Assembly: GCF_042654245.1 (NCBI RefSeq)
Contig: NZ_JBHSGI010000006.1
Span: forward strand, 1-10,247
Length of the DNA stretch: 10,247 nucleotides
Direction: 5' to 3'
DNA from: Seohaeicola_A nanhaiensis
Lineage (GTDB): Bacteria; Pseudomonadota; Alphaproteobacteria; Rhodobacterales; Rhodobacteraceae
The position numbers and the translations under genes are program-made. Of the stretch, positions 1 through 6,400 are shown piece after piece. The stretch's first letter is position 1. The number at the start of each line of letters is the position of its first letter. Under the pieces are notes generated by a model, which had not been told where the DNA came from, made no database searches, and saw nothing but the letters and a program-made list of their open reading frames with translations.

Positions 1-112
1 GCGCCTCCACATCCAGAACCGCGTGGATTTCATCCTCCCCGACGCCGATCCGGTCGCCGATGCGCGGCAGGTCGATATCATCGAGGCGCTTGGCTTTTCC
101 CTTGAAGTTCAT
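1..112 (-). CDS. N-acetylmuramidase-type phage endolysin, N-terminal fragment
   Basis: Only the first 37 codons are in the window; the gene runs off the left edge. The peptide begins MNFKGKAKRLDDIDLPRIG and continues with GVGEDEIHAVLDVEA. I recognise this as the N-terminal helix pair of the phage N-acetylmuramidase family (DUF3380/PF11860 type), in which the glutamate of the VxxVExxG-like stretch lies next to the catalytic region; E36 here ('DVEA') fits that position. There is no signal peptide, so export would depend on a holin. The ATG (112-110) overlaps the stop of the upstream membrane-protein gene in TGATG, with GGGAGAG a few bases upstream as ribosome binding site. Family assignment from so short a piece is recognition from memory, not a domain search. 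Confidence 0.75.
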   Translation of the reverse strand, partial: MNFKGKAKRLDDIDLPRIGDRIGVGEDEIHAVLDVEA

Positions 113-387
113 CACTTCTCTCCCAGCTTGGCGCGGCGATAGATGGTCAAAAGCAGCGTCGTTCCGAGAGCGGCCTTTGTCAGAACGACAAGCCAGGCCA
201 CGGCAACGCCGGTCTCGATGGCAAGATTTCGGACCATCATCGTGAACAGCACGCTGATGCCGACCAGCGCATAGCCCGCCGCCACCGCGCGCCCAGGCGG
301 CACTGCCTTCGCGTTGATGTGCGCCAGCCACCAGCAGGCCAGAATGACAACCGCAGAGGTCAGATTGTTTGCGAACAGCAGGCTCAT
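112..387 (-). CDS. Small three-helix membrane protein of the lysis cassette (possible antiholin or second holin)
   Basis: A 91-residue protein starting MSLLFANNLT. Three hydrophobic segments are visible at about residues 9-24, 34-52 and 59-83, and the protein ends in a short basic tail (YRRAKLGEK). I do not recognise the family. It sits between a holin-like gene, which it overlaps by ATGA, and the endolysin gene, which it overlaps by TGATG, so a role in lysis (antiholin, accessory holin or endolysin release) is an inference from position and topology. The ATG at 387 was chosen over upstream starts because the longer version would be translated through the whole holin-like gene in another frame, and because AAAGGGCAG precedes it at suitable spacing. 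Confidence 0.8.
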   Translation of the reverse strand: MSLLFANNLTSAVVILACWWLAHINAKAVPPGRAVAAGYALVGISVLFTMMVRNLAIETGVAVAWLVVLTKAALGTTLLLTIYRRAKLGEK

Positions 388-707
388 TTTGCTGCCCTTT
401 CCAGGATCAGCTTTCGAACCCCGCGGATCGCGGCGATCCCGCCCTCGCCCATGATGAAACCTGCGGCCAGATACGACCACGATCCGCCGCCGGTCAGGCT
501 GTCGAGCATGTGGCCGACCAGGCCGCCGAGAAAGATCGCACCGCAAGCGCCGGCGAGACCTTCGACCATGCGCCGCTTCCACGATGCCTCGGGCGCGAAC
601 ACAGCGCGCACGTATGCGCCAGCCGCGCCCGAGACGACAAGCGCGCCGATCTGTTCCGGCATCGAGCCGATCAGGCGGGACATGATGTCGGGGTATTGAT
701 CCTGCAT
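384..707 (-). CDS. Holin-like three-helix membrane protein
   Basis: A 107-residue protein starting MQDQYPDIMSRLIG. Three hydrophobic, Gly/Ala-rich segments are visible at about residues 19-38, 47-68 and 78-97, separated by short charged turns (EASWKRR after the first), with a basic C-terminus (RGVRKLILERAAK). Size, three-helix topology and position just before an endolysin match phage holins; the overall look is closest to the LydA-type holin family, but that assignment is by eye. In this family the protein oligomerises in the inner membrane and opens it to the endolysin. The ATG at 707 has a strong ribosome binding site (GAGGAG, 715-720, 7 nt upstream) that overlaps the spike stop codon, which decides this start over the longer open frame reaching 893. 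Confidence 0.75.
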   Translation of the reverse strand: MQDQYPDIMSRLIGSMPEQIGALVVSGAAGAYVRAVFAPEASWKRRMVEGLAGACGAIFLGGLVGHMLDSLTGGGSWSYLAAGFIMGEGGIAAIRGVRKLILERAAK

Positions 708-718
708 CCTGCAGCTCC

Positions 719-2506
719 TCACGCGCCGTTGTCGGCACGTGCGACCTCGGCCCAGAAGCTGCCGCGCTTCCGTATGGTCAGAGTGTCGTACAATCCGTCC
801 ATGCTGAAATCTCCGGCCAGCTTGAGGTTTCCGACAGCATCTTTCGCCACGATAGTCCTGCCATCGTTCACCGGGAAAATCGTCGTCACCCACCCATCGG
901 GAATACCTGCGGTAGCGATGTTTACCAGGTCGGATGAAAGAGCCGCCGCTTCGGTGTCGACGGCATGCGCGCCATGGGTGATCGATATCGCACCCGATGC
1001 GATCGTCAGGTTCGGGCCTTGCTCATGCGGCACGAGGCCCGAGATTTCCGGGTTGGGATTGCCTTCGATCCGCCAGTCGGTGATGTTGAAGGCAAAGGCG
1101 GCATCGTTGTTGCCGCCCCCCGCGAAGAAGGTCGGGACAAACCATTTGGCACCAGCGGTGAAAATGCCATCCGCGCCACTTCCCGCGCGGCCAACGGTCC
1201 CGGTCACGACAACCCGGCCATCGGCAAAGGCCAGCGGGCTTTGCGGCGGCGTGAAGTTCTGGAAGCCGAGATAATTCCGATCCTCGTCCCACTCATACAC
1301 CGTAATCCGGCAATCAGCGGTCCCCGGGCTGCCGATGACGACAGCAGGATCGTCCAGGACCTTCATCTCGAAGGTGGATCGGAAGACGCCGTTTTCAGGA
1401 ACCCGGTAGATGCGACGCGACGGCAGAATGATCTGGTCGTTGGCCGGTTGAGAGTAGCACCAGCCCAGGTCGGCATCCTCGATGATCGCCGGGACACCAT
1501 TCAGAACGCGCGGAAGGCGGGAGGCATAGTCAAAATTGGTGGTGTTGGTGGAACCGCCGCTGGTCGCCCAGGCCAGACCGGCGTCGACTGAGAGGTCGCC
1601 CCCGATCGCTTCGATTTCATGCGGCTCCTGAGCGGTCATTGCCGCATCGGCATATCGCGCGCCGAACCTCGCCAGGCTCTCCCCCGAGAAGTGGACATTT
1701 GCCGCCGCGAAGGAAGTCAAGCCGACAGAGCGCGCGATCTTCACGTTGGGCCAGTCCATCTGGATGCGACGCAGGGCGTTCAGATGCCGGAGGGCATAGG
1801 TGTTCTCCGGCACCGGGCAGAGCTCACCGAACACGATGACCGTCTGCTCGTTGATCCACCCGGTATCTTTCAGGTCTTGAAGAACGACGATCCATTTCCG
1901 GGCGAACAGTTCGACCTGTTCGCCGAGATTTGCCTCGCCCTGATGGATGATGACCGCATTCAGCTTGGTCGGCGCACCTGGCACTTGCGGCATGGCGGCA
2001 GCCAGCGCCGCCTTCATCGCCGCGTTCAGGTTTTCATCGCTGACGTCGCGGGTCCAGCCGTTGGTCGACAGATCGGTGTTCCGGATGAACGCCTCGACCG
2101 CATGCCCCCCCATGGCGACCTGGATCTGGTATTGGCGGTTGCCCGTGCGCTCGCCCATTGCCTTGGCAAAATGAAAGCCGAGGTTGTTGGCCCAGGCGCC
2201 GGACGATCCGATGTTCAGGGGCGCCGTGCCGAAGGCCGCGACGTTGAACGCATTGCCCTGCGCGTATGTCGATCCGGATGCGTTCGAATTCCACAGCTCG
2301 ACAAGCGGGCTTGCGGACTGATCGCCGCCAGTCGATCCCCCGATTCCGCGCGCATTGGACTGCCCCAGCACCAGCGACGTGAAAACCCGCCCCTGAGCCT
2401 CGGCTGCGGTCTCCTCGAGAAACACCTTCAGCTCGCTCTTTTTCGGCTTGTAGGAGTCCGAAGGCGGATTGCCAAAGAGCACCTGTTCGGCGGTTTGCGT
2501 CGTCAT
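719..2506 (-). CDS. Tail spike/fibre with SGNH (sialate O-acetylesterase-like) domain
   Basis: A 595-residue virion protein. Residues 1-40 (SDSYKPKKSELKVFLEE) resemble the short adaptor that anchors tail fibres in alphaproteobacterial prophages. Residues 42-290 look like an SGNH/GDSL esterase of the sialate O-acetylesterase group: LVLGQSN carries the likely nucleophile Ser50, GSSGAWANNLG (100-110) resembles block II, IIHQGEAN (186-193) is the HQGE block, and VHFSGESLARFGARYADA (271-288) carries the likely catalytic His272. Residues 300-495 are beta-rich with no recognised family. Residues 497-595 look like an exchangeable C-terminal spike domain ending GSFWAEVARADNGA. The likely job is binding, and removing O-acetyl groups from, a host surface polysaccharide; the substrate is unknown. 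The J-like gene lies 36 bp upstream, and GCGAGGAC precedes the ATG. Confidence 0.85.
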   Translation of the reverse strand: MTTQTAEQVLFGNPPSDSYKPKKSELKVFLEETAAEAQGRVFTSLVLGQSNARGIGGSTGGDQSASPLVELWNSNASGSTYAQGNAFNVAAFGTAPLNIGSSGAWANNLGFHFAKAMGERTGNRQYQIQVAMGGHAVEAFIRNTDLSTNGWTRDVSDENLNAAMKAALAAAMPQVPGAPTKLNAVIIHQGEANLGEQVELFARKWIVVLQDLKDTGWINEQTVIVFGELCPVPENTYALRHLNALRRIQMDWPNVKIARSVGLTSFAAANVHFSGESLARFGARYADAAMTAQEPHEIEAIGGDLSVDAGLAWATSGGSTNTTNFDYASRLPRVLNGVPAIIEDADLGWCYSQPANDQIILPSRRIYRVPENGVFRSTFEMKVLDDPAVVIGSPGTADCRITVYEWDEDRNYLGFQNFTPPQSPLAFADGRVVVTGTVGRAGSGADGIFTAGAKWFVPTFFAGGGNNDAAFAFNITDWRIEGNPNPEISGLVPHEQGPNLTIASGAISITHGAHAVDTEAAALSSDLVNIATAGIPDGWVTTIFPVNDGRTIVAKDAVGNLKLAGDFSMDGLYDTLTIRKRGSFWAEVARADNGA

Positions 2507-2542
2507 GCTGTCCTCGCTGATGTTCGGTGGATCGGTCGGGCG

Positions 2543-4705
2543 TTACGGGCCGGGCGGGCTCAAGGTGACGGACTCCGGACCCGTGAGCGGGGCCGCAATT
2601 CCGCTCGAATTGATCGGGGCCGCCCAATAGTAGAAAGTGCCGTAGCCCGCCGCGTCGGTGTAGCTGTCGCCGGCGCTGGGGATGCCATATTCGGTGTGCA
2701 CCAGAGCGGCCGATCCGAAAGTCGAGGTGGTGCCGCGCCAGATGCGCGTCCCGAAATACTGGCCGTCATTCGGCGCGGTGAAGCTCACCAGCGCCTGCCC
2801 GTCGCCGGCCGGAGCGACCGCGAAATCGCTCAAGGCGCCCGGGGGCGTGGGGTTGACCACGACAACCGTCTGGATGGCCGTCTCCGGCCCCCAGGGCGAT
2901 GCCCCCGCCCCGGCCGTCCGATTGCGCACCTGCGCCTCGACCGTCGCCCCATCCGCCAGGCCGGTGACCTGCAGGACCTCCGCGCTCTCCGAGGTGCGGG
3001 CGGTCAGCCAGTGCGTGTCGCCGACGATCCGGTAGCGGACCTCTTGCGTGAACGCCGCATCCTGCGCCGGCCAGGCGTATTGAATGGTGCCCTGCGGCAG
3101 CGCGGTGCCGGTCAGGCTGGCCGGCACCGGCACGCTGCCGTCCGAGACGACCGTCACGCCGTAGGAGGGGCGCTCCGGCTCTTCCGTCGCCGCGTCGAAG
3201 GCGAAGTCTTCCTGGTTGACCGAATTCGCGGTCAGCGAAAAGACCGTGAAGGTCTCGAACGTCAAATTTCCGACCTCATAGGCCTGAACGGCGCCCGTCA
3301 GCGGGTCGCGTACCCCGAAGAACCGGTGCCCCCGTCCTCCACCGCGCGGGCCCTCACGCCCGCCCAGCATTTCGAAACCGATTGCATCTATGGTCCCGGA
3401 GAGCTGGAACTGCGCCCGTTTCGTTCTGGCGAGCCGCTTGTTGATCCGGCTCGCCTGATTGTGGTTCGTGACCAGGAAGACCTGCGGGGTATCCCGCAGC
3501 GGTCTCGGCACCTCTTCCTCGATCCAGCTGCCCGAGGGCGTCTCGCGCCAGGCGTTGTCCGGTTCGGTGTAGACGATCGCCACCTCATCGGGGGCGTCTT
3601 CTCCCCACTGGCCCTCGACGTCTTCGACCGAGAAAAAATCCTGCTCGAGGTCAAGGATGATTTCGGGCTCCATCCAGCGTCCGACGATGAAGCCGACCTT
3701 GCCGTCTGTCCGCTCGTAGAAATAGACATCGGCAGCCGCGGCGAGCTGCGCACGCTGATCCTCGTAGTCCGTCGCATCCGAGAGCGTGCCGTTGATTGTC
3801 CAGCGCGGTTGCGGGTCGCCTTCGGCGTTGATCACGATTTCGTCGCAGACATCCGCCTCGTCTGCGACCTCATCCCAATCGACTTCTTCGCCCAGGCTGG
3901 TGACGATCCAGTCGGCGATCACCAGCGCCGCGTTGTTGGTCCAGCCACTGCTGCCGTCGCGCGGGTCATAGATATCATTCTTGCCGTCGAGGACCGGCGT
4001 ATAGGCCCATTGCCGGCTTTCCGGATAAATCTCGGTGATCTTGTCCTGCGGTGGTCGCTTGGCCCAGAGAACCGCAACAGCCAGACCAGCAAAGTCGAAT
4101 TCCTCGGTGACTTCCTCGAAGGCGGCGACGAGACCGGCGTTTGCCACCTGTCCTTCCGCTCCCGTCATCACGTCGATCCGGCCATATCCGGCCATAGGGG
4201 CGGTCGCGATATTGCTGAGGTTCGGGTCTGCCTCTGCGGTCAGGGTTGCGGATCGCTCGTCGAGGAAGTGCTCGACAATACCCTGAATAGGATGCGCAGC
4301 CAGGATCGGCACATAATATCGCCGGTTGTTGCCGAAGGCGGTATAGGCCAGCGGCCCCCCTTTGCGGGTGCGCCCATAGACCCGCTCGGCAAAGCTGATG
4401 GTCTGGGCATAATTCACCATCTGTGCCGCCGGCGTCGGGATCGGCGGCTTCGGGGCCAGCTTGGCGGCGATTGCCGAGAGGCCCAGCGAAAGCACAGCCC
4501 GCACAGCGAACCCGCCTAACACACTGCCTGTCGCAAAGCTCAACCCCGCCTGAAACGCGGTGGCAAAGGCGCCGGTCGCAATTCCACTGGCCGCGCTGAC
4601 ACCCGTCGCACCAGCAACCCATGCCACCACTGGCCCGGCATCCGAACGGGTTGGCGTTAACGCCGTCGAGGCCAGCAGAGTGGCGACCAGCACACTACGG
4701 CGCAT
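2543..4705 (-). CDS. J-like tail tip (central fibre/host specificity) protein
   Basis: A 720-residue protein in the position of lambda gpJ, after a small peptidase gene and before the spike. Residues 1-23 look like a signal peptide (MRRSVLVATLLA, then SDA before G24), followed to about residue 85 by Gly/Ala-rich hydrophobic sequence. Residues 95-500 look like the tail-tip hub region of putative phage tail proteins (Phage-tail_3-type), with TAFGNNRRYYVPILAAHPI near residues 122-140. Residues 511-615 and 620-715 look like two fibronectin type III domains (VRYRI, VTGLADGATVEAQVRN, FTAPNDGQYFGTRIWR). At 720 residues it is much shorter than lambda gpJ (about 1,130). The product should seal the tail tip and contact the receptor. 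The ATG at 4705, with GGGGGGTGGG just upstream, overlaps the upstream gene by 11 bp and gives the signal-like start; the open frame extends ten codons further to 4735. Confidence 0.85.
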   Translation of the reverse strand: MRRSVLVATLLASTALTPTRSDAGPVVAWVAGATGVSAASGIATGAFATAFQAGLSFATGSVLGGFAVRAVLSLGLSAIAAKLAPKPPIPTPAAQMVNYAQTISFAERVYGRTRKGGPLAYTAFGNNRRYYVPILAAHPIQGIVEHFLDERSATLTAEADPNLSNIATAPMAGYGRIDVMTGAEGQVANAGLVAAFEEVTEEFDFAGLAVAVLWAKRPPQDKITEIYPESRQWAYTPVLDGKNDIYDPRDGSSGWTNNAALVIADWIVTSLGEEVDWDEVADEADVCDEIVINAEGDPQPRWTINGTLSDATDYEDQRAQLAAAADVYFYERTDGKVGFIVGRWMEPEIILDLEQDFFSVEDVEGQWGEDAPDEVAIVYTEPDNAWRETPSGSWIEEEVPRPLRDTPQVFLVTNHNQASRINKRLARTKRAQFQLSGTIDAIGFEMLGGREGPRGGGRGHRFFGVRDPLTGAVQAYEVGNLTFETFTVFSLTANSVNQEDFAFDAATEEPERPSYGVTVVSDGSVPVPASLTGTALPQGTIQYAWPAQDAAFTQEVRYRIVGDTHWLTARTSESAEVLQVTGLADGATVEAQVRNRTAGAGASPWGPETAIQTVVVVNPTPPGALSDFAVAPAGDGQALVSFTAPNDGQYFGTRIWRGTTSTFGSAALVHTEYGIPSAGDSYTDAAGYGTFYYWAAPINSSGIAAPLTGPESVTLSPPGP

Positions 4706-5120
4706 AACCCACCCCCCAGACCGCCAGCACATCACGAACCATCCGCGTATTCAGCACGGTCGCCCCGCGCGGGCCCTTGCAGCCCCAGGCCTCGCCCAGC
4801 CAGAGCGCGCCGCAGGGCGTCAGCCCACCGGCAGGCCCATGCGCCATGATTACCGCGACATCGCCCTCGGCAGGCGTCTCTACGCGCGGCAACCCTCCGA
4901 TGGTGGCGAGGCAGGCCTCAACAGCCGCGATCGGGTCGCGCAGGAACCCGGTCTGGCGCTGGCAGCTGGCCGCGCTGTCATAGGTCATTCGGATATGTGC
5001 CGCCGGATCGACGCCTCGCACCCGCAGCACCCAATCGGCCAGACAGGTCATGCAATCGGTCTCGCCCCAGACGAACGGCAGCGCACGCCAGCGGTGCATC
5101 TCGACATAGACATCTCTCAC
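4695..5120 (-). CDS. NlpC/P60-like (DUF6950-type) tail peptidase, probable GTG start
   Basis: A 141-residue protein if started at GTG 5120; starting at the internal ATG 5099 would give 134. The core LPFVWGETDC (residues 14-23) is the nucleophile-cysteine motif of the small NlpC/P60-like proteins found next to J genes; Cys23 is the likely nucleophile. GDVAVIMAHG (86-95) corresponds to the GD strand that usually precedes the catalytic histidine. By position it matches lambda gpK and the GTA cell-wall peptidase, which act at the tail tip on peptidoglycan during entry. I chose GTG because it forms a GTGA overlap with the upstream stop, like the ATGA junctions nearby, has GGGGG upstream, and leaves about 14 residues before the WGETDC strand as in relatives. 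A classical HVGI-type histidine motif is not visible, so activity is uncertain. Confidence 0.78.
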   Translation of the reverse strand: MRDVYVEMHRWRALPFVWGETDCMTCLADWVLRVRGVDPAAHIRMTYDSAASCQRQTGFLRDPIAAVEACLATIGGLPRVETPAEGDVAVIMAHGPAGGLTPCGALWLGEAWGCKGPRGATVLNTRMVRDVLAVWGVGYAP

Positions 5121-5713
5121 GATGCCGGCCCCCAGAGCTTTTCTTCTTCGGTGTTGCTGGTCGGGATGAAGGTCAGAGACGGATTCGGCGCGCCTATCAG
5201 CCGGGCATGGCCCTCCGTATTCATCACGATCCGACGCGCGCCTCGCCGTTTCTCGGACCAAGCCTCGAACGTCAGGCTGATCGATCGATCTTGCGGCCCG
5301 TTGCGCCTGGTCTGGATAGTCTTTGCCGTCCGGGTCAGCCAGCGAAGCGGCGCGACCGCCGGGGCATAAAACTCCTCCATCGTCGCGAAGGGCTGGACGT
5401 AGAAGGTCACCGAACGACCGGCCACATAGTCCAGGCCAAGCGCCTTGACCTGCGCCACCAGGTCGGGTGCGCGAGGATCCTGAAAAAACGACAGGGTCAG
5501 GCTGCCCTCCGGCGCTTCGCCGCCGATGGCACTGCCGAGACTCGACACATTGCCCAGGACCGACCCGACCCAGGTGTTGCCGTTGAGATCGGTAAACGCC
5601 CCGTCCGCGCCGATGATGAACCGGACGGGCCCGGCCGGGGTGTCAATCTCGCAGAGGTGAAACCCGCCAACGGTGGCGCCCCGATAGTATCGCTCGGAGG
5701 GAAAGAAGCTCAT
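5117..5713 (-). CDS. Minor tail (hub/baseplate-like) protein, unnamed family
   Basis: A 198-residue, mostly beta-rich protein. It begins MSFFPSERYYRGA, has a central stretch GEAPEGSLTLSFFQDP (residues about 65-80), then YVQPFATMEEFYAP, and ends with the recognisable tail HARLIGAPNPSLTF followed by NTEEEKLWGP, a phrase I associate with minor tail proteins of alphaproteobacterial siphophages and prophages. No enzymatic motif is visible. Its position between the distal-tail-like protein and the peptidase parallels lambda gpL and the DUF2163 hub protein of gene transfer agents, so a structural role in the hub is inferred from order. The ATG at 5713 overlaps the upstream stop as ATGA and is preceded by GGGAGGTG about 10 nt away, so the two genes are probably translationally coupled. 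Confidence 0.8.
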   Translation of the reverse strand: MSFFPSERYYRGATVGGFHLCEIDTPAGPVRFIIGADGAFTDLNGNTWVGSVLGNVSSLGSAIGGEAPEGSLTLSFFQDPRAPDLVAQVKALGLDYVAGRSVTFYVQPFATMEEFYAPAVAPLRWLTRTAKTIQTRRNGPQDRSISLTFEAWSEKRRGARRIVMNTEGHARLIGAPNPSLTFIPTSNTEEEKLWGPAS

Positions 5714-6399
5714 CGGGTCAGCACCTCCCGGAACCGGAACACGGGGCGCGCCTCGTGCTTGAATTCATAGGACAGGTCACCTCCCCCTTCCTCGGCCACC
5801 TCAAACAATCCGACGCCCTCGTGCAGGATCATGTCGCCCGCCGCGATGGCGGCGCGAAGCGGCATCTGAATGCGCAGGTCGTAGACGCCGGCGGAGACCA
5901 TCGAGACCGCGACCACCGCAAACGGCCAGTCACCATGCCCCATGATCTGACCCACCCGCGGCACGATGCCGGCTGGCGTGATATTGACCCGCAGCTGCGT
6001 CGCTCCCGCCGCCGCGCCGTTTACGGCCGTGCAGGTCGGCTGGAAGTCGAAACCGACACCCTCATCGAAGGTGACGCCCTCATCAAAAGGGATACCCTCC
6101 GCACCAATCCCGGCGCCCCAGACAGCTCCCTGAAAATCGAACCCGATCGGATCGATCATCGAGAGCCTGTAGATGTTGACCTGCCCCTGCGCCGCCAGCT
6201 TCAGCGCGCGCCAGGACAGGATGGTTTCCCGCCGCAGGTAGAGGCTGGGGGCGCCCATCCAGCGCGGGAAGGCGGTGAAAACGGTGCGGTTCATGCCGCC
6301 CGTGGTTTCGCCCATGGACTGACCGCGCCAGTCGATATCCCACGACGAATTCATGACCCGCATCAGCTCGCGCGGGACGGTGATGATCTGACGGTCCAT
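5710..6399 (-). CDS. Distal-tail-like minor tail protein with hexapeptide repeat
   Basis: A 229-residue protein directly after the tape measure gene, the place of distal tail/baseplate proteins (lambda gpM; the DUF2460 protein of gene transfer agents). It opens with TVPRELMRVMNSSWDIDWRG, has an aromatic and basic stretch PRWMGAPSLYLRRETILSWR (45-64), then two and a half copies of a six-residue unit FDEGV(T/G) at about residues 105-119, and a beta-rich second half (QLRVNITPAGIVPRVGQIMG) ending KHEARPVFRFREVLTR. Repeats of this style (FxDGxxF) occur in phage hub proteins. No catalytic motif is visible. The tape measure TGA and this ATG are separated by one base (TGAGATG), with GCAGGG upstream. 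The structural role is inferred from position; the reading frame itself is well supported by tight junctions on both sides. Confidence 0.8.
   Translation of the reverse strand: MDRQIITVPRELMRVMNSSWDIDWRGQSMGETTGGMNRTVFTAFPRWMGAPSLYLRRETILSWRALKLAAQGQVNIYRLSMIDPIGFDFQGAVWGAGIGAEGIPFDEGVTFDEGVGFDFQPTCTAVNGAAAGATQLRVNITPAGIVPRVGQIMGHGDWPFAVVAVSMVSAGVYDLRIQMPLRAAIAAGDMILHEGVGLFEVAEEGGGDLSYEFKHEARPVFRFREVLTR
6055..6099 (-). repeat. 18-bp tandem repeat, about 2.5 copies, within the distal-tail-like gene
   Basis: Two full units, 6055-6072 and 6073-6090, differ at only a few positions; a third partial unit follows at 6091-6099. On the coding strand each unit encodes the hexapeptide F-D-E-G-V followed by T or G. 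The period is a multiple of three, so copy-number changes would not break the frame. Confidence 0.85.
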
Positions 6400-6400
6400 C

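Noticed and set aside
384..893. A 169-residue version of the holin-like protein starting at 893.
   Set aside because: The extra N-terminus is Arg-rich shadow sequence inside the spike gene; the ATG at 707 has a strong ribosome binding site and gives a normal holin length.
1619..4519. A 966-codon open frame on the plus strand, longer than any minus-strand gene here.
   Set aside because: It is antisense to the spike and J-like genes, runs across their boundary, is rich in Arg, Gly and Asp from GC-rich reverse codons, and shows no recognisable domain. The minus-strand proteins have clear motifs, ribosome binding sites and tight junctions.
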